Origin: Emiliania huxleyi CCMP1516
Lineage: Eukaryota > Haptophyta > Isochrysidales > Noelaerhabdaceae
Assembly: GCF_000372725.1 (NCBI RefSeq)
Contig: NW_005201269.1
Location: 202,552-266,551 of the forward strand
DNA: 64,000 nt
Direction of reading: 5' to 3'
The translations under genes and the position numbers were made by a program. Positions 1-9,971 of the stretch are shown here, piece by piece. Position 1 is the stretch's first letter. Each line of letters opens with the position of its first letter. The notes below the pieces were generated by a model. That model had not been told where the DNA came from and did no database searches. It was given only the letters and a program-made list of their open reading frames with translations.

Positions 1-215
1 CAGCGCTTCATTCGAATGGCGTTCGCCTCGGACGGCCTGAGGGCCCAACTTCAGAATCGTGCTTTGAGTTGGGTTGTTTCGTGTTCATAAGTCTTTTCTC
101 CCCGCAACTGAGGGGGTGGTTCCGGAGTTCGACGCTCCGGTCCGTTTCGCGCCCAGCCAAGGTAGCGACGATGCTCTCGACGCTACGACACACTGGCGGC
201 AAGAGGAAGGAAAGG
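1..215. repeat. 215-bp direct repeat, copy 1 (cut by window start)
   Basis: Nearly identical to 1280-1494; I see one mismatch, near position 106. The left end is at the window edge, so the full unit may be longer. An inverted partial copy lies near 3367-3416. The ends do not show the TG...CA of an LTR. Small ORFs across it are poor coding candidates. Confidence 0.9.
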
Positions 216-585
216 GAGAGCGGAGCCGCTGCTGATGAGGACCACGGCGATGGCGACGGCTATGCCATCAAGATGCTGCAGCGTCTCCTCGATGTTGCAC
301 GGCCCAAACAAGCAACTTCTCGATCACTGGCCGACACACTCGAGCTCGTAGTTGACGATGGAGTGTCCACGCAGCGAAATTGCAAGGAGGCACGTACATC
401 GTCGGCGGCAAAGAGCGCGCCAACGCAAAGAGGCACCTGCGTCATGAGCCGGAGACGAAAGGCGTTATGCGCATGGTGCTAGACGCGGCCGGCGAAGATG
501 ATCTGCCGCAGGCAAGCTGCTGCTGCTACTGCCGCTGCCGCACGTAGCGCTCGCGCCCAACCAGTCGCAGCCCCCGCGCCTGCAG

Positions 586-906
586 GTGCTCGAGCTCGTC
601 TCGAAGCTTCAAACCAGCGCTGGCCGCGCTGCGCTGGTCGAAATGTACGGAGCAAAGCACGAATGCGCCGACGCCGCCGAGATGGCAGATGACGATGATG
701 ATGTCGATGCGAGCCGCTGCGTCCCGCCCGCAGGGACCAAAGTAGCGCTGTGCAAGCTTGCTGCCCACACCGTCATGAATGAGCAGAGTGGCACAATCGT
801 CAACTACTCAGCTGAAGCTGATCGGTACGTGGTGCAGCTCGAGGATGGAACGCGCGTGCGAGTGTGTCGTGGCAACTTACGCCTCGAGGCGCTGACAACT
901 TATGAT
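586..906 (+). other. possible coding fragment with a small beta-barrel (SH3/Tudor-like) module
   Basis: One frame reads through an acidic stretch into a segment of the form NEQSGTIVNYSAEADRYVV followed by QLEDGTRVRV and a closing GNLRLE. This 'G-x-V ... RYVV-x-L-x-DG ... NL' layout is common in algal proteins with small barrel modules; a second example lies near 59.25 kb. No convincing start, splice sites or 3' end were found. The fragment sits between two copies of the 215-bp repeat, so it may be a gene remnant or transposon cargo. The rest of 216-1279 shows nothing I can support. Confidence 0.25.
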
Positions 907-1279
907 TTCGCTCATGCCATCGGCGAGACCTGCACTGCTTTCTCACGTCTCGCTGCTCGCCACGTGGTGGGCGGCGGTCGTCGCGTGGGTCCGTGTGCGC
1001 GCCCAGCCGCCCTGCGCTGCGGCTCTGCGCTGCGGCGGTGCTGTGCCGCGACGCCGCACAGCGTGCACCGCACGCGCGATCGCCGGCTGCAGACTGACAG
1101 GGCGCTTCAAGGAAGCGGACGGCGGCGCGCTAGGCGGAGTGTGCCCGCCCCGGCGCGCTGCGGAAGCTAGGCCCCGCGCCTGGGTGGCAGCCTTCTGCTC
1201 GCTCGCTGGACCGCCTTTTGGCTGCGGCGTCTAGAAAAGAATTTTACGGGACCCACGGCACTGGCACGGGCAGCTTGAA

Positions 1280-1494
1280 CAGCGCTTCATTCGAATGGCG
1301 TTCGCCTCGGACGGCCTGAGGGCCCAACTTCAGAATCGTGCTTTGAGTTGGGTTGTTTCGTGTTCATAAGTCTTTTCTCCCGGCAACTGAGGGGGTGGTT
1401 CCGGAGTTCGACGCTCCGGTCCGTTTCGCGCCCAGCCAAGGTAGCGACGATGCTCTCGACGCTACGACACACTGGCGGCAAGAGGAAGGAAAGG
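1280..1494. repeat. 215-bp direct repeat, copy 2
   Basis: Second copy of 1-215, exactly 1279 bases downstream. The match stops at a shared 'gaaagg', after which the flanks diverge. The TRIM element at 1523 begins 28 bases beyond its right end. Confidence 0.9.
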
Positions 1495-1522
1495 TCCCCT
1501 GTGCAAGAACCGTGCGGCAAGA

Positions 1523-1751
1523 TGCGGTAGGTAGACATTCTACCTCCCATCCAACCCACCGAAACCCGTATGGATGGGTTTTACCGCCGCCTTTTACCAT
1601 CCATAGCCGTCGGGTTTTACCTCGCGTTCTCTTGGTGTCGTCTATGGTTTGCTAGACCCATGAGACCATCCTCGCCGCGCTATCGGGCGCCTCCACCGCC
1701 GCCCTCAGCCACGCCGCTACGACCGTCGGAGGCGTCAACTCCGCCGTCACA
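1523..1751 (+). repeat. 5' LTR of the TRIM element
   Basis: Starts TGCGGTAGGTAGAC and ends CCGTCACA. The ATG at 1570 lies inside it, so the internal ORF borrows its first 60 or so codons from LTR sequence. Confidence 0.9.
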
Positions 1752-2724
1752 TGGTATCAGCTCTGATCGCGGTCCAGCGCCAGCCCAACACGCCAATCCA
1801 CCCGCAGGCTCAGCGCCTGCCATGCGGCCGCCGCCACCAGTGCTGCGGCCGCCACCGCAGCAGCTGCCGCCACTGCCCACCGGCCCGCCACCAGGGACGA
1901 CTGGGCACGAGCCACCCGTCGGGCACGTGCCGCCCGCCGGCTCCTACGCATCACCATCGCAATGTGGTGCGGCATCGCACAGCCAATGCGCAATGCCGAT
2001 GCAGCCGGTCCCGCCGGCCCAGCAACTGCATATGCATGGCGGGTGTGGAGCCCCACAGCCCTTCTTCAGCCAGCCCTTCTGCGCCAGCGCCGGCCAGCTG
2101 TACTCGCAGCCCGCTATGTATTCGCCGCAGCAACAGTACGGCATGCCGCAGCAGTGCATAATGGACCCGGCATTGCCCCCCTTCATGCAGGGCATGGCTC
2201 AGCCAGGAGGCTCCATCCACCCTGCCCAGTGGGAGCAGCAGGCCTACTGCTACCCGCAACCCGCCGGTGCATACGGCGCCATCCCGCCCCTCTGCGGAGG
2301 CGCAGGCACGTACCCGTCTCAGGCCTGGATGCCACCAGCAGCGCCACAGCCGCCGCCCGCGCCAGTGCCGCCTCCAGCGCCTACGCCTGGTGCCGGCGCC
2401 GCGCCCCCACATGCCGCCGGCTCCGCCCCTGCCAATGTCACCGTCGATGAACTACGGACGCTCCTCAACTGCGCCAGCGTCTCCGGCGCCACCTCTGCCA
2501 GCCGCAAGTCATTCAAGGCGCTTTCGGCGGCCGAGGTTAACGAGCTCAAGACGAAGCTCGTCAAGACCGACATCGTCCCCTTCATCAACCGCTTGTGGAG
2601 GAAGGCGTATCGCAGAGGCGAAATCTTCCGCCGGCTCCACGGCTTCTGGGCCAGCGGGACTCGCAGCCAGCTCGTCGCCTCTGCGGGCCGATCCCGCCCA
2701 GCGACATTGGGGGGGGTGCGGTAG
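1570..2724 (+). CDS. Pro/Gln-rich gag-like ORF of the TRIM element
   Basis: 384 codons from an ATG inside the 5' LTR to a stop just inside the 3' LTR. The LTR-encoded start is followed by a long Pro/Ala/Gln/Met/Tyr-rich low-complexity region. The last 100 or so residues are a more ordinary helical, basic segment (VTVDELRTLLNCASVSG, later FINRLWRKAYRRGEIF). I see no CCHC knuckle and no protease, RT or integrase motif. Its position between LTRs, directly after the primer-binding site, suggests a gag-derived or captured ORF. If translation starts in the internal part, the product is roughly 300 residues. Function is inferred from position only. Confidence 0.5.
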   Translation: MDGFYRRLLPSIAVGFYLAFSWCRLWFARPMRPSSPRYRAPPPPPSATPLRPSEASTPPSHGISSDRGPAPAQHANPPAGSAPAMRPPPPVLRPPPQQLPPLPTGPPPGTTGHEPPVGHVPPAGSYASPSQCGAASHSQCAMPMQPVPPAQQLHMHGGCGAPQPFFSQPFCASAGQLYSQPAMYSPQQQYGMPQQCIMDPALPPFMQGMAQPGGSIHPAQWEQQAYCYPQPAGAYGAIPPLCGGAGTYPSQAWMPPAAPQPPPAPVPPPAPTPGAGAAPPHAAGSAPANVTVDELRTLLNCASVSGATSASRKSFKALSAAEVNELKTKLVKTDIVPFINRLWRKAYRRGEIFRRLHGFWASGTRSQLVASAGRSRPATLGGVR

Positions 2725-2945
2725 GTAGACATTCTACCACCCATCCAACCCACCGAAACCCGTATGGATGGGTTTTACCGCCGCCTTTTACCATCCATAG
2801 CCGTCGGGTTTTACCTCGCGTTCTCTTGGTGTCGTCTATGGTTTGCTAGACCCATGAGACCATCCTCGCCGCGCTATCGGGCGCCTCCACCGCCGCCCTC
2901 AGCCACGCCGCTACGACCGTCGGAGGCGTCAACTCCGCCGTCACA
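2717..2945 (+). repeat. 3' LTR of the TRIM element
   Basis: Same 229 bp as 1523-1751, offset 1194. Preceded directly by eight G (polypurine tract) and followed by the TSD copy CAAGA. Confidence 0.9.
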
Positions 2946-3366
2946 CAAGAAGAGCTCGATGGGGAGCGAGCTCTTCTCTTGCCGCACGGCTCTTCTGTGT
3001 GCCGGCACAGAGCTCCGTGCAAGCCTTTCAGCGTGATAGGAACGAGTGTATCGCTTCGACGGATCGACCGTGCTTGTTATCAAGACCGATGTGACGTACA
3101 CAGTGACACATCAGACGACACATATTCTCCCACCCGCCGGGACGCAAAACGCTCTCGACGAGAGCCTGAAGAAGGCGTCCACACAGCAAGCCGCTCGGTC
3201 GATCACGTTGCTCGCTCGATGCCGGCGAGCGCATGGCACACGCCTTGGACGGTGGCGAAGCCAAAAACACCGATGGTGGCCGTCCGCTGGCGTGAGCGGC
3301 GGCGGTCGAGACCTCACCATTCGCGCCGACGACCCAACCTCACGCGGAACAACCCAACCCGGGCCA

Positions 3367-3416
3367 ACAACCCAACCCAACCCAAAAAGCACGATTCTGA
3401 GGTTGGGCCCTCGGCC
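3367..3416 (-). repeat. inverted partial copy of the 215-bp repeat
   Basis: About 45 bp around 'aaagcacgattctga' and 'gttgggccctc' is the reverse complement, with a few changes, of the left part of the repeat at 1-215 and 1280-1494. Only the left part is present. Confidence 0.75.
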
Positions 3417-3886
3417 TGCCGCCGCCGGCGCACAACGCTGCCGCTGCCGAGGGCGCGGCGCGCGGCCGCGACGGCGCGCAAGCGGCCGATGATGGCCAGA
3501 GACCCGGCGTCAAGTGCCGACTCGACGGCGAGCTCGCGAGCGCGCGCGTCGGCGTCGACGACGCCAAAGGAGGCGACACCATTATGGTGGACGCCACGCA
3601 CATGGCCGCTGCGGCGGCCGCCGGCACCGACAGCACCACGAAGCGCCTGCTGCACGTCGCGCTTGCGGTGCGCGACGGCACGCACATCCCTGACATCCAA
3701 AACAAGACGGCGCTCGTCACCGAGATACGCCAACTTGTCAAGAAGACACCAGGCTGCGAGGCGCAGCCGGCGAGCGCGATCAGCGTCCCCGTCGTTGGCA
3801 CGTCAAGGGCCATTTGCGTCGCCTTCAGCGGCGAGAGGGAGGCGGCGGTGGCGGCGGCGGCGGCGGCGCCTCCGAACTTTTGGTAG
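3408..3886 (+). CDS. hypothetical protein, 5' end unresolved
   Basis: A single open frame runs from the inverted repeat copy to a stop at 3884-3886. The first in-frame ATG of the better part is 3584 (100 codons). The sequence is moderately complex, for example TKRLLHVALAVRDGTHI and NKTALVTEIRQLVKKT, and ends with a poly-Ala stretch and PPNFW. I do not recognise a family. The upstream part may be an exon reached by splicing. A long antisense frame over the same DNA is low-complexity and less convincing. Confidence 0.35.
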
Positions 3887-4367
3887 CGGTCGTCAAAGTT
3901 GCAAGCGGCGACGCCGGCGGCAGCCGGATCGGGTGATCGCGGCGCGTCGATCCAGCAGCGGAGCATCCACCAGGGGGGTGCAGCTTTTGCTGGAGGCTCC
4001 ACAGGTCCATCCACGGGCCGTGTGCCGAGGTCGAGCGTCTCGGCGGCCTCGAGGGTACGAAGGTCGGGGTATGATCGCCTCACGAGGCTCCATGTCAGCG
4101 GATTCACGCTGGCCAGGAGCGGAAGGCCCAGAGAGAACACAAAAAGCATCATAGGCAAAGGATCTCTGGACGGGGGTACAACGAAGGGGGAACAACCCAC
4201 ACCACACAAGACGCCAAAGCACAAAAGAATAACAAGACAGTGTACTCAGGCAGTCTCATGCGGAAGAGTCAGATATACAAAGAGCACCTAAAGGAGCAAG
4301 GCATACAGCTGTGAAGTGGTCTGACCAGGCCCCCAGCGCGGCGCCGGCACGAGTGTTCGAAGAGAAT

Positions 4368-5762
4368 ATGACGTTGGAGCCGTCGGCATCGTCGCCCGGA
4401 GTCAGCAGCCTCGACGGCACGCTGATGAGCGCGGCGGACCGCGAGGCGCTGCGGCTGGCCATCGAGGGCAACTACTGCACGGTTGTGCGCGGCTCAACTG
4501 GCTGCGGCAAGACGACGCAGCTGCCGCAGCTGCTGCTCGCCGCGGGCTTCGGGCCGGTCTGCGTGACGCAGCCGCGCCGGATGGCGGCGATCGCTGCCGC
4601 GCGGCGGGTCGCGCAGGAGCGCGGCGGCGAGGTGGGCGGCGAGGTCGGCTACGCCATTCGCTTTGAGCAAGAGTGCGGGCCGTCGACGCAGATCAAGTTC
4701 GTCACGGACGGCGTGCTGCTGCGCGAGGCGGTCCGCGACCAGGCGCTGTCGCACTACGGCGCGGTCGTCCTCGACGAGGCGCACGAGCGCTCGATCAACA
4801 CGGACGTGCTCCTCACCGTCGCCAAGCAGATCCTCTCCGGGTTGCAGGGCGGGGAGGCAGCGGGCGAGGGGGCGGGCGAGGCGGCGGGGAGGGCGCGCGG
4901 GCCGCGCCGCCTCGTCGTTGCCTCGGCGACGTTGGACGCGGCCCGCTTTAGCCGCTTCTTCCGCGACGCTCCGGTCGTCGAGGTGTCGTCGCGCACGTTT
5001 CCCGTCACGGCGCAGCCTCGCCGCGTTGGGCCGGGTTTCCCCGGAGCCTTGCCTGACCCTTCCCCGGGGCCCTTTGCTCAGGTGCACCACGTCGCCAAGC
5101 CGCTCACCTCGGACGGCGCGCGGCTCGAGGCGGCGCTCGAGGTTGCGCTGCGCGTGCACGCCCAGCGGCCGGCCGGCCCAGGAGAGGACGCCCTCGCCCG
5201 CCTCGCGCCTTGTCGGAGCCTGCCCCGAGCCTCCTCGGAACCGTCGTGTAGGAGAGGACGTCCTCGTCTTCCTCGCCGGCCAGGACGAGATCTCCACGGC
5301 GGCGCACGCCGCTCGAGGGCGCGCGCCCAACCCTTCTCAACCCATTCCTCTCCAGCCATCCCTCTCCCCACACTCGCCGCCCCCCACCTCCCCGCCCGCC
5401 CTCCACACCCCCCTGCCACCCTCCCCGCCACACCCCCCGCCCTGCCTCCGCCTCCGCACCGACCTCCCGGCCGCTGCACCGCGTCAGGCTCGCCGAGCAG
5501 CTCCTCGAGGCGGACCCGGACGGGCCGCGGCTGCAGGTGCACCCGCTGCACGCCTCGCTCCCCTCGGCGGACCAGGCGCGCGTCTTTCGGCCGCCGCCGC
5601 CGCGCACGCGCCGGCTCATCCTCGCGACAAACATCGCCGAGACGTCGCTCACGCTGCCGGGCGTGCGCACCGTCATCGACGCCGGCGTCGCCAAGGAGAA
5701 GCGGTACGAGCGCGACCGCGGCATGGAGGTCCTCTTCCACCCCACACCACAGACACACACAC

Positions 5763-5836
<74 letters not shown>

Positions 5837-5852
5837 GCACGCACACCGCACG

Positions 5853-5890
<38 letters not shown>

Positions 5891-7446
5891 CACACACACA
5901 CACGCACACACACACGCACACGCACGCGCACACACCACAACACACACACACACACAAGCACACACACATCGCCCACGCGCACCGGGCTTTGCACGTTGAA
6001 TGCCGTGGGGCTCCTGTCGTCAAGACGTGGAGTCGCGAGGGCTGCCTGGCCCCTTGCCCCACCACCTCGTGCGCCCTTGTGCGGAGAAGCCTAGCTTACC
6101 CTCCCTTACCATAGGTCCTGTCGGTAGTCCCGATCTCGCAGAGCAACGCGGTGCAGCGCGCCGGCCGCGCCGGCCGCACGGCGGCGGGCGAGGTGTGGCG
6201 GCTGTACAGCGAGGATCAGCTTGCGGGGATGGCCTCCGAGCCCCAGCCCGAGATCCGGCGGTCCAACCTCGCCAATGTGCCCCTTCCCGCGCCGGAGGGC
6301 GGCGCGAGTCTCTGGTGGCGGGTGCCTCACTCTTCTCGCGTTGGCTGCAGGTGGTCCTCTCGCTCAAGGAGATGGGGGTGGCGCGGCCAGAGGCGCTCGG
6401 CGACCGCTCGACGTCGCGATCTAGCCCGGACCGCCTCCTCACGCCCTCCTCGCTGCGAGCAGGCGCTCGACTGGCTCGACCCGCCCGAGCCGGAGGCGGT
6501 GCACGCGGCGCTGAGGCAGCTCTTCCTGCTCGGCGCGCTCGACGGGCGCGGCGAGCTCACCGCCGCCGGCGCGGCGATGGCGCAGCTGCCGCTCGAGCCG
6601 TCGCTCTCAAAGACGATGCTCACCGCGGCGGCGCTCGGCTGCCGCGACGAGGCGGCGAGCGTGTGTGCGCTCGTCTGCGGCGAGGAGGTCTTTTGCCGCG
6701 CGGGTCCGCCGTGGCTGCGCGAGGCTGCGGCCGAGTCGCGGCTGCACTACGAGAGCGCCGACGGCGACCACATGACGCTGCTCTCCGCGTACGAGGATTG
6801 GGCGCTCGTCCCGCACTACCAGCGCGAGGCGTGGTGCGCAGAGCGGGGTCTGCAGGGCCGCGCGCTGCGGGCGGCGCACAGCGTGCGCACCCAGATCCTC
6901 AGCCTGCTCTCCAAGTCCGGCCCTCGCGGCGGCGGGGAGGAGGCGACGGCGGCCCACTCCGCGGCCGAGGCGCGCGCGCGCTGCCGCCGCGCCATCTGCG
7001 CGGGCCACTTTATGCACGCGGCGCGGCGGGCGCACGCCGTCCGCGCTTTTGTCACGCTTGGTGAGCCGCCGCAGACGGTGCAGGCGCGGGCGGGCAACGA
7101 GCAGCTGCTGAGCAGCGCGACGCACGTCGTCTTCAGCGAGCTCGCGTGGGTGGGCCGGCTGGTCATGCAGCACGCGTGCGCCGTCGAGCCAGCGTGGCTG
7201 CAGGAGCTCACGCCGCGGCTGGCCGAGGCGAAGCGGGTGCTCCGGCTCGGCGGCGTGGGGGGGCACTGGCGCGGCGACGGGGAGGTCGGCGCGGGGGCGG
7301 AGGCGGGCGGAGGCGGAGGCGGGCGGCCCGCCGGCGACGAGTCGGGGCCGCCCGGCCCGGCCGCGGCGCGGCGCAACAACGACGCCACCGTGGCCGCGGC
7401 GAGGTTGCGGCTGGAGGAGCGGAGGAAGCGCGCGCGGTTGCCGTAA
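4368..7446 (+). CDS. DEAH-box RNA helicase (DHX33/DHX40-like)
   Basis: Seven exons by protein continuity: 4368-5003, 5082-5175, 5252-5318, 5488-5728, 6115-6276, 6351-6392 and 6463-7446, giving 741 residues. Motifs appear in order: I GSTGCGKTTQLPQLL, Ia TQPRR, II DEAH, III SAT, IV FLAGQDEI, V ATNIAETSLT and VI QRAGRAGR, then the HA2/winged-helix and OB-fold region. This is the full spliceosomal/ribosomal DEAH helicase core: ATP-driven RNA or RNP remodelling, probably nuclear. Length fits short members such as DHX33 (about 700 residues). Introns are 70-78 nt except the third (169 nt) and the fourth (386 nt, with a CA microsatellite and a family-B insert). Donors are GT, GC, GC, GT, GT, GC; the second could instead be GA at 5182. 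The Ala/Gly-rich tail is poorly conserved. The ATG at 4368 is the first in frame. Confidence 0.9.
5750..5975. repeat. (CA)n microsatellite in a helicase intron
   Basis: About 225 bp of interrupted CA dinucleotides with some CG units, inside the fourth intron of the helicase gene. Thr-His and Val-Cys ORFs over it are not genes. Confidence 0.95.
5976..6114 (+). repeat. introner family B, copy in the helicase gene
   Basis: The 3' part of intron 5729-6114. It contains GCCGTGGGGCTCCTGTC, then CGTGGAGTCGCGAGGG, a C-rich stretch and an acceptor ending CTTACCATAG. Related sequences occur at 24995-25137 and, on the minus strand, at 33471-33657 and 39040-39188. Confidence 0.8.
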
Positions 7447-7554
7447 AGAGTGGGCGCGTTGTTGTTGGCGTGGGAAATCTCACAGCCCGGTGTGAACACG
7501 ATTTGAAGGTATCCGGCGCCCAGAAAAAAAAGAACGAGTTCGTTCGTCTGGCGC

Positions 7555-7612
7555 TGATTGATCGCCGATGATTGATCGCCGACATTGATCGCCGACATGA
7601 TTGATCGCCGAC
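7555..7612. repeat. tandem ATTGATCGCCGA repeats
   Basis: Four copies of the 12-mer, 2-5 bases apart, in the 620-bp spacer between the helicase and transporter genes. Nothing else recognisable was seen in 7447-8069. Confidence 0.85.
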
Positions 7613-8069
7613 TTGACACGCACCGCGCTGCCGATCCGCGTCGACTCCGACGAGAATCGCTTCGCCACCGTGCCGAGCGACCTGCCACATCTCAAGACCG
7701 ACAAACAATCGTGTTTGGCCGGCCAGCACAGGCGGCACTGGGGATCGAGCACTATATGTGCGTGGCGCCAGAAATTGTGCCGCAGGGGCTGCTCGAGGGC
7801 ACCGCCGCCATATCGTGCGGGTTGAGCGCCGCGGCGGAACTGGCAATGACTGGAGCAGTCGTGAGAGAGTCTGTGCGCTGCCGGCAGAGGCGGCAGAGGC
7901 GGCGGAGCGCGCGTCAAGAGAGGTTAAAAAAACGAAGCTGCTCGGAAAAGAGAAAAACAATGGTTTTTTACGGCGGCGCGCACTCCACCCCACCCCCGGG
8001 CACACCCAGACGCGCCAGTCCCGTGCCCAGTGTCGTGCGAGGGAGCTCTGGCTTCCCAACGACCAAGCG

Positions 8070-9701
8070 ATGGCCGACGAGGAGCTGGCCGCTTTGCGGG
8101 AGTCGTCAGCCTTGCACCCGGCGTGCGAGGAGGCGGCGTCCGACGAGGAGCACGATGAGATCTTTCGCCACCTGTGGTGGCGCGTGGTGCCCGTCCTGTG
8201 GCTCGGCTACGTGCTCAACATCGTCGACAGAACCAACCTGGGCTTCGCGGCACTTCAGATGCAGCAGGACCTCGCTCTGACGGCGCAGTCATTCGGCGTG
8301 GCGTCCGGCTTCTTCTACCTCTCGTACGGGCTGATGCAGGTGCCGTCGAACCATCTGGCGAGCCGGATCGGGCCCGTCCGTGTGCTCGCCGTCTCAACCA
8401 TATCCTGGGGTGCGGTGTCGGCTGCGACGTCGCTCGTCGGCGACGCCGCCGCGCTCTGCGCGCTGCGCTTCCTCCTCGGTCTCGCCGAGTCCGCCTTCTA
8501 CCCCGGCTGCCTGTTTCTGCTCTCGCGCTGGTTCCCGCCGCAGTCGCTCGGCCGCGCGGTCGCCCTCTTCGCCACCGCGACGTCGGCGGGCGGGCTGCTC
8601 AGCACGGCGGGCTCGGGCCTGCTCATGCAGCTCACCGACGGCGTGCGCGGCGTGCGCGGCTGGCGTTGGCTCCTCCTCCTCGAGGGCCTCCCCGCGATTG
8701 CGCTCGGTGCCTGCACGCCCCTCCTGCTCGCCGAGTCGCCCGAGGCGACGAGCTGGCTGCGCGGCTGGCCTCCCCGCCGCCGCGACGCGCTCCTCGCCGC
8801 CGTGGGGCGAGGCCGCCGGAGCGCCGCGCCGCCGCCGCCGCTGAAGCGCTCGCTGCGCACCACGCTGCGCGAGCGGCGGACGTGGATGTTTGCGGTGCAG
8901 TACGTCGGCTGCAGCATGATGCTCAACGTGTCGCGCTTCTTCCTCCCCACGCAGCTCCGCGAGGCGCTCCCCGCCGGCACCTCGCCCGCGCAGGTCGGCA
9001 AATCCGTCCGAGACTCTTCCGAGACACTTCCGAGACACTTCCGAGACACTTCCTCCGAGGCGCTGCCGCACATGTGTGACTCCGCCTAGTGTGGAGATGC
9101 CGTGTCCCGTGGGGCCTTGTTGTCCTAGCACGGGGGTACCCGTGTGGACCGGAGGTGACAGCAGCAGCAGCAACAGCAGCTGCCGCACTCTACCGCGCAG
9201 GTCGGCTGGCTGCTCGCCGTCCCCGCCGTCGCAAAGGTGGCCGCCATGCCGCTCGTCGCGCGCTACACCGACGCAGGAGGGCACGCCCGCCGGCTCGCCG
9301 CCGTCGTGCGGCTCCTCGGCGCCGGCGCCGGCCTGCTGCTGCTCGCCGCCACCGCGATGGTCGTTTCGTCGGGTCCGCCCTCCCTCGGCCTCGTCTCGCT
9401 CGTCGCCGCCGCCGACGTGGCGGTGCAGACCGCGGTGCCCGTCTTTTGGGCGCTGCACATGGGCGGGCTGCCCGCGCCGCTCGCGCCCGCGTCGATCGCC
9501 GTCGTCAACTCGGTCGGCAACCTCGGCGGCTTCCTCGGCCCGTCGCTCGTCGGCACGGTGCACGACGCCACCGCCGGGGAGAAGTGCGGTGGCCAGTGCC
9601 CGTGGGGGTGGGGCCTACTCGCCGTCGGCTTGGCGTTCGCCACTATCACCGCCGCCGTCTCGCTCGGGCCGGCCGGACAGTACCGCGAGCCGCAGCTCTG
9701 A
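8070..9701 (+). CDS. major facilitator superfamily transporter (anion:cation symporter type)
   Basis: Two exons, 8070-8993 and 9201-9701, give 474 residues. The ATG at 8070 starts an acidic N-tail followed by VLNIVDRTNLGFAAL, matching the 'DRxNxGxA' signature after TM1 of the ACS/Dal5-like group (organic anion, vitamin and phosphate permeases). About 12 hydrophobic segments are spread over both exons. The central basic loop lies near residue 250-270. The intron (8994-9200, GT-AG) separates TM7-8 from the C-terminal half and carries a short array of 'gagacacttcc'. The exon start 'gcgcaggtcggc' is also present at the donor side. Substrate cannot be read from sequence. Confidence 0.85.
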
Positions 9702-9971
9702 CCACCGGTATGCATGTGGCGATCCCGACTCGGGAGTCTTTGCGGCCGAGGCGTGTGTTGCTGCTGGTTCGAGGGAGAGCGCGTGAGCATATATCGCTGG
9801 TTTGTGCGCAGTTTTGGGAAGAAACACGTGCATAAGACCATAAGTCTCTCTCGCGTACAGTATATGTGTCTGCCAGACTCTACTCCCTGTGCGGTCTCGG
9901 TTTGAATTCTGATATCATGATTCGTGTTTCTACGGTCTGCCGCACACCTCACGCCTCTCCGTGCGCGTGCC

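Larger units (their letters stand above)
1523..2945 (+). mobile_element. complete small LTR retrotransposon (TRIM-like), 1423 bp
   Basis: Two 229-bp LTRs (1523-1751 and 2717-2945) begin TG, end CA and differ at only about one position. A perfect 5-bp target duplication CAAGA flanks the element (1518-1522 and 2946-2950). The first internal bases (1752 on) read TGGTATCAG, matching the 5' part of the classic primer-binding site for initiator tRNA-Met. A run of eight G (2709-2716) abuts the 3' LTR as a polypurine tract. The internal region is only 965 bp and encodes one Pro/Gln-rich ORF. No protease, integrase or reverse transcriptase is present, so it must be mobilised in trans. Near-identical LTRs and an intact TSD point to recent insertion. 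Confidence 0.9.

Noticed and set aside
1..1494. 215-bp repeats as an LTR pair
   Set aside because: The right ends are not CA, and no TSD, primer-binding site or polypurine tract is visible; the left end is outside the window.
3340..4224. 294-codon minus-strand ORF opposite the hypothetical gene
   Set aside because: Low-complexity Ala/Pro/Ser composition. It looks like the shadow of the plus-strand frame and GC-rich spacer.
5750..5994. Thr-His and Val-Cys ORFs over CA microsatellites (also 24.8-25.0 and 35.4-35.5 kb)
   Set aside because: Translations of dinucleotide repeats with no other coding character.
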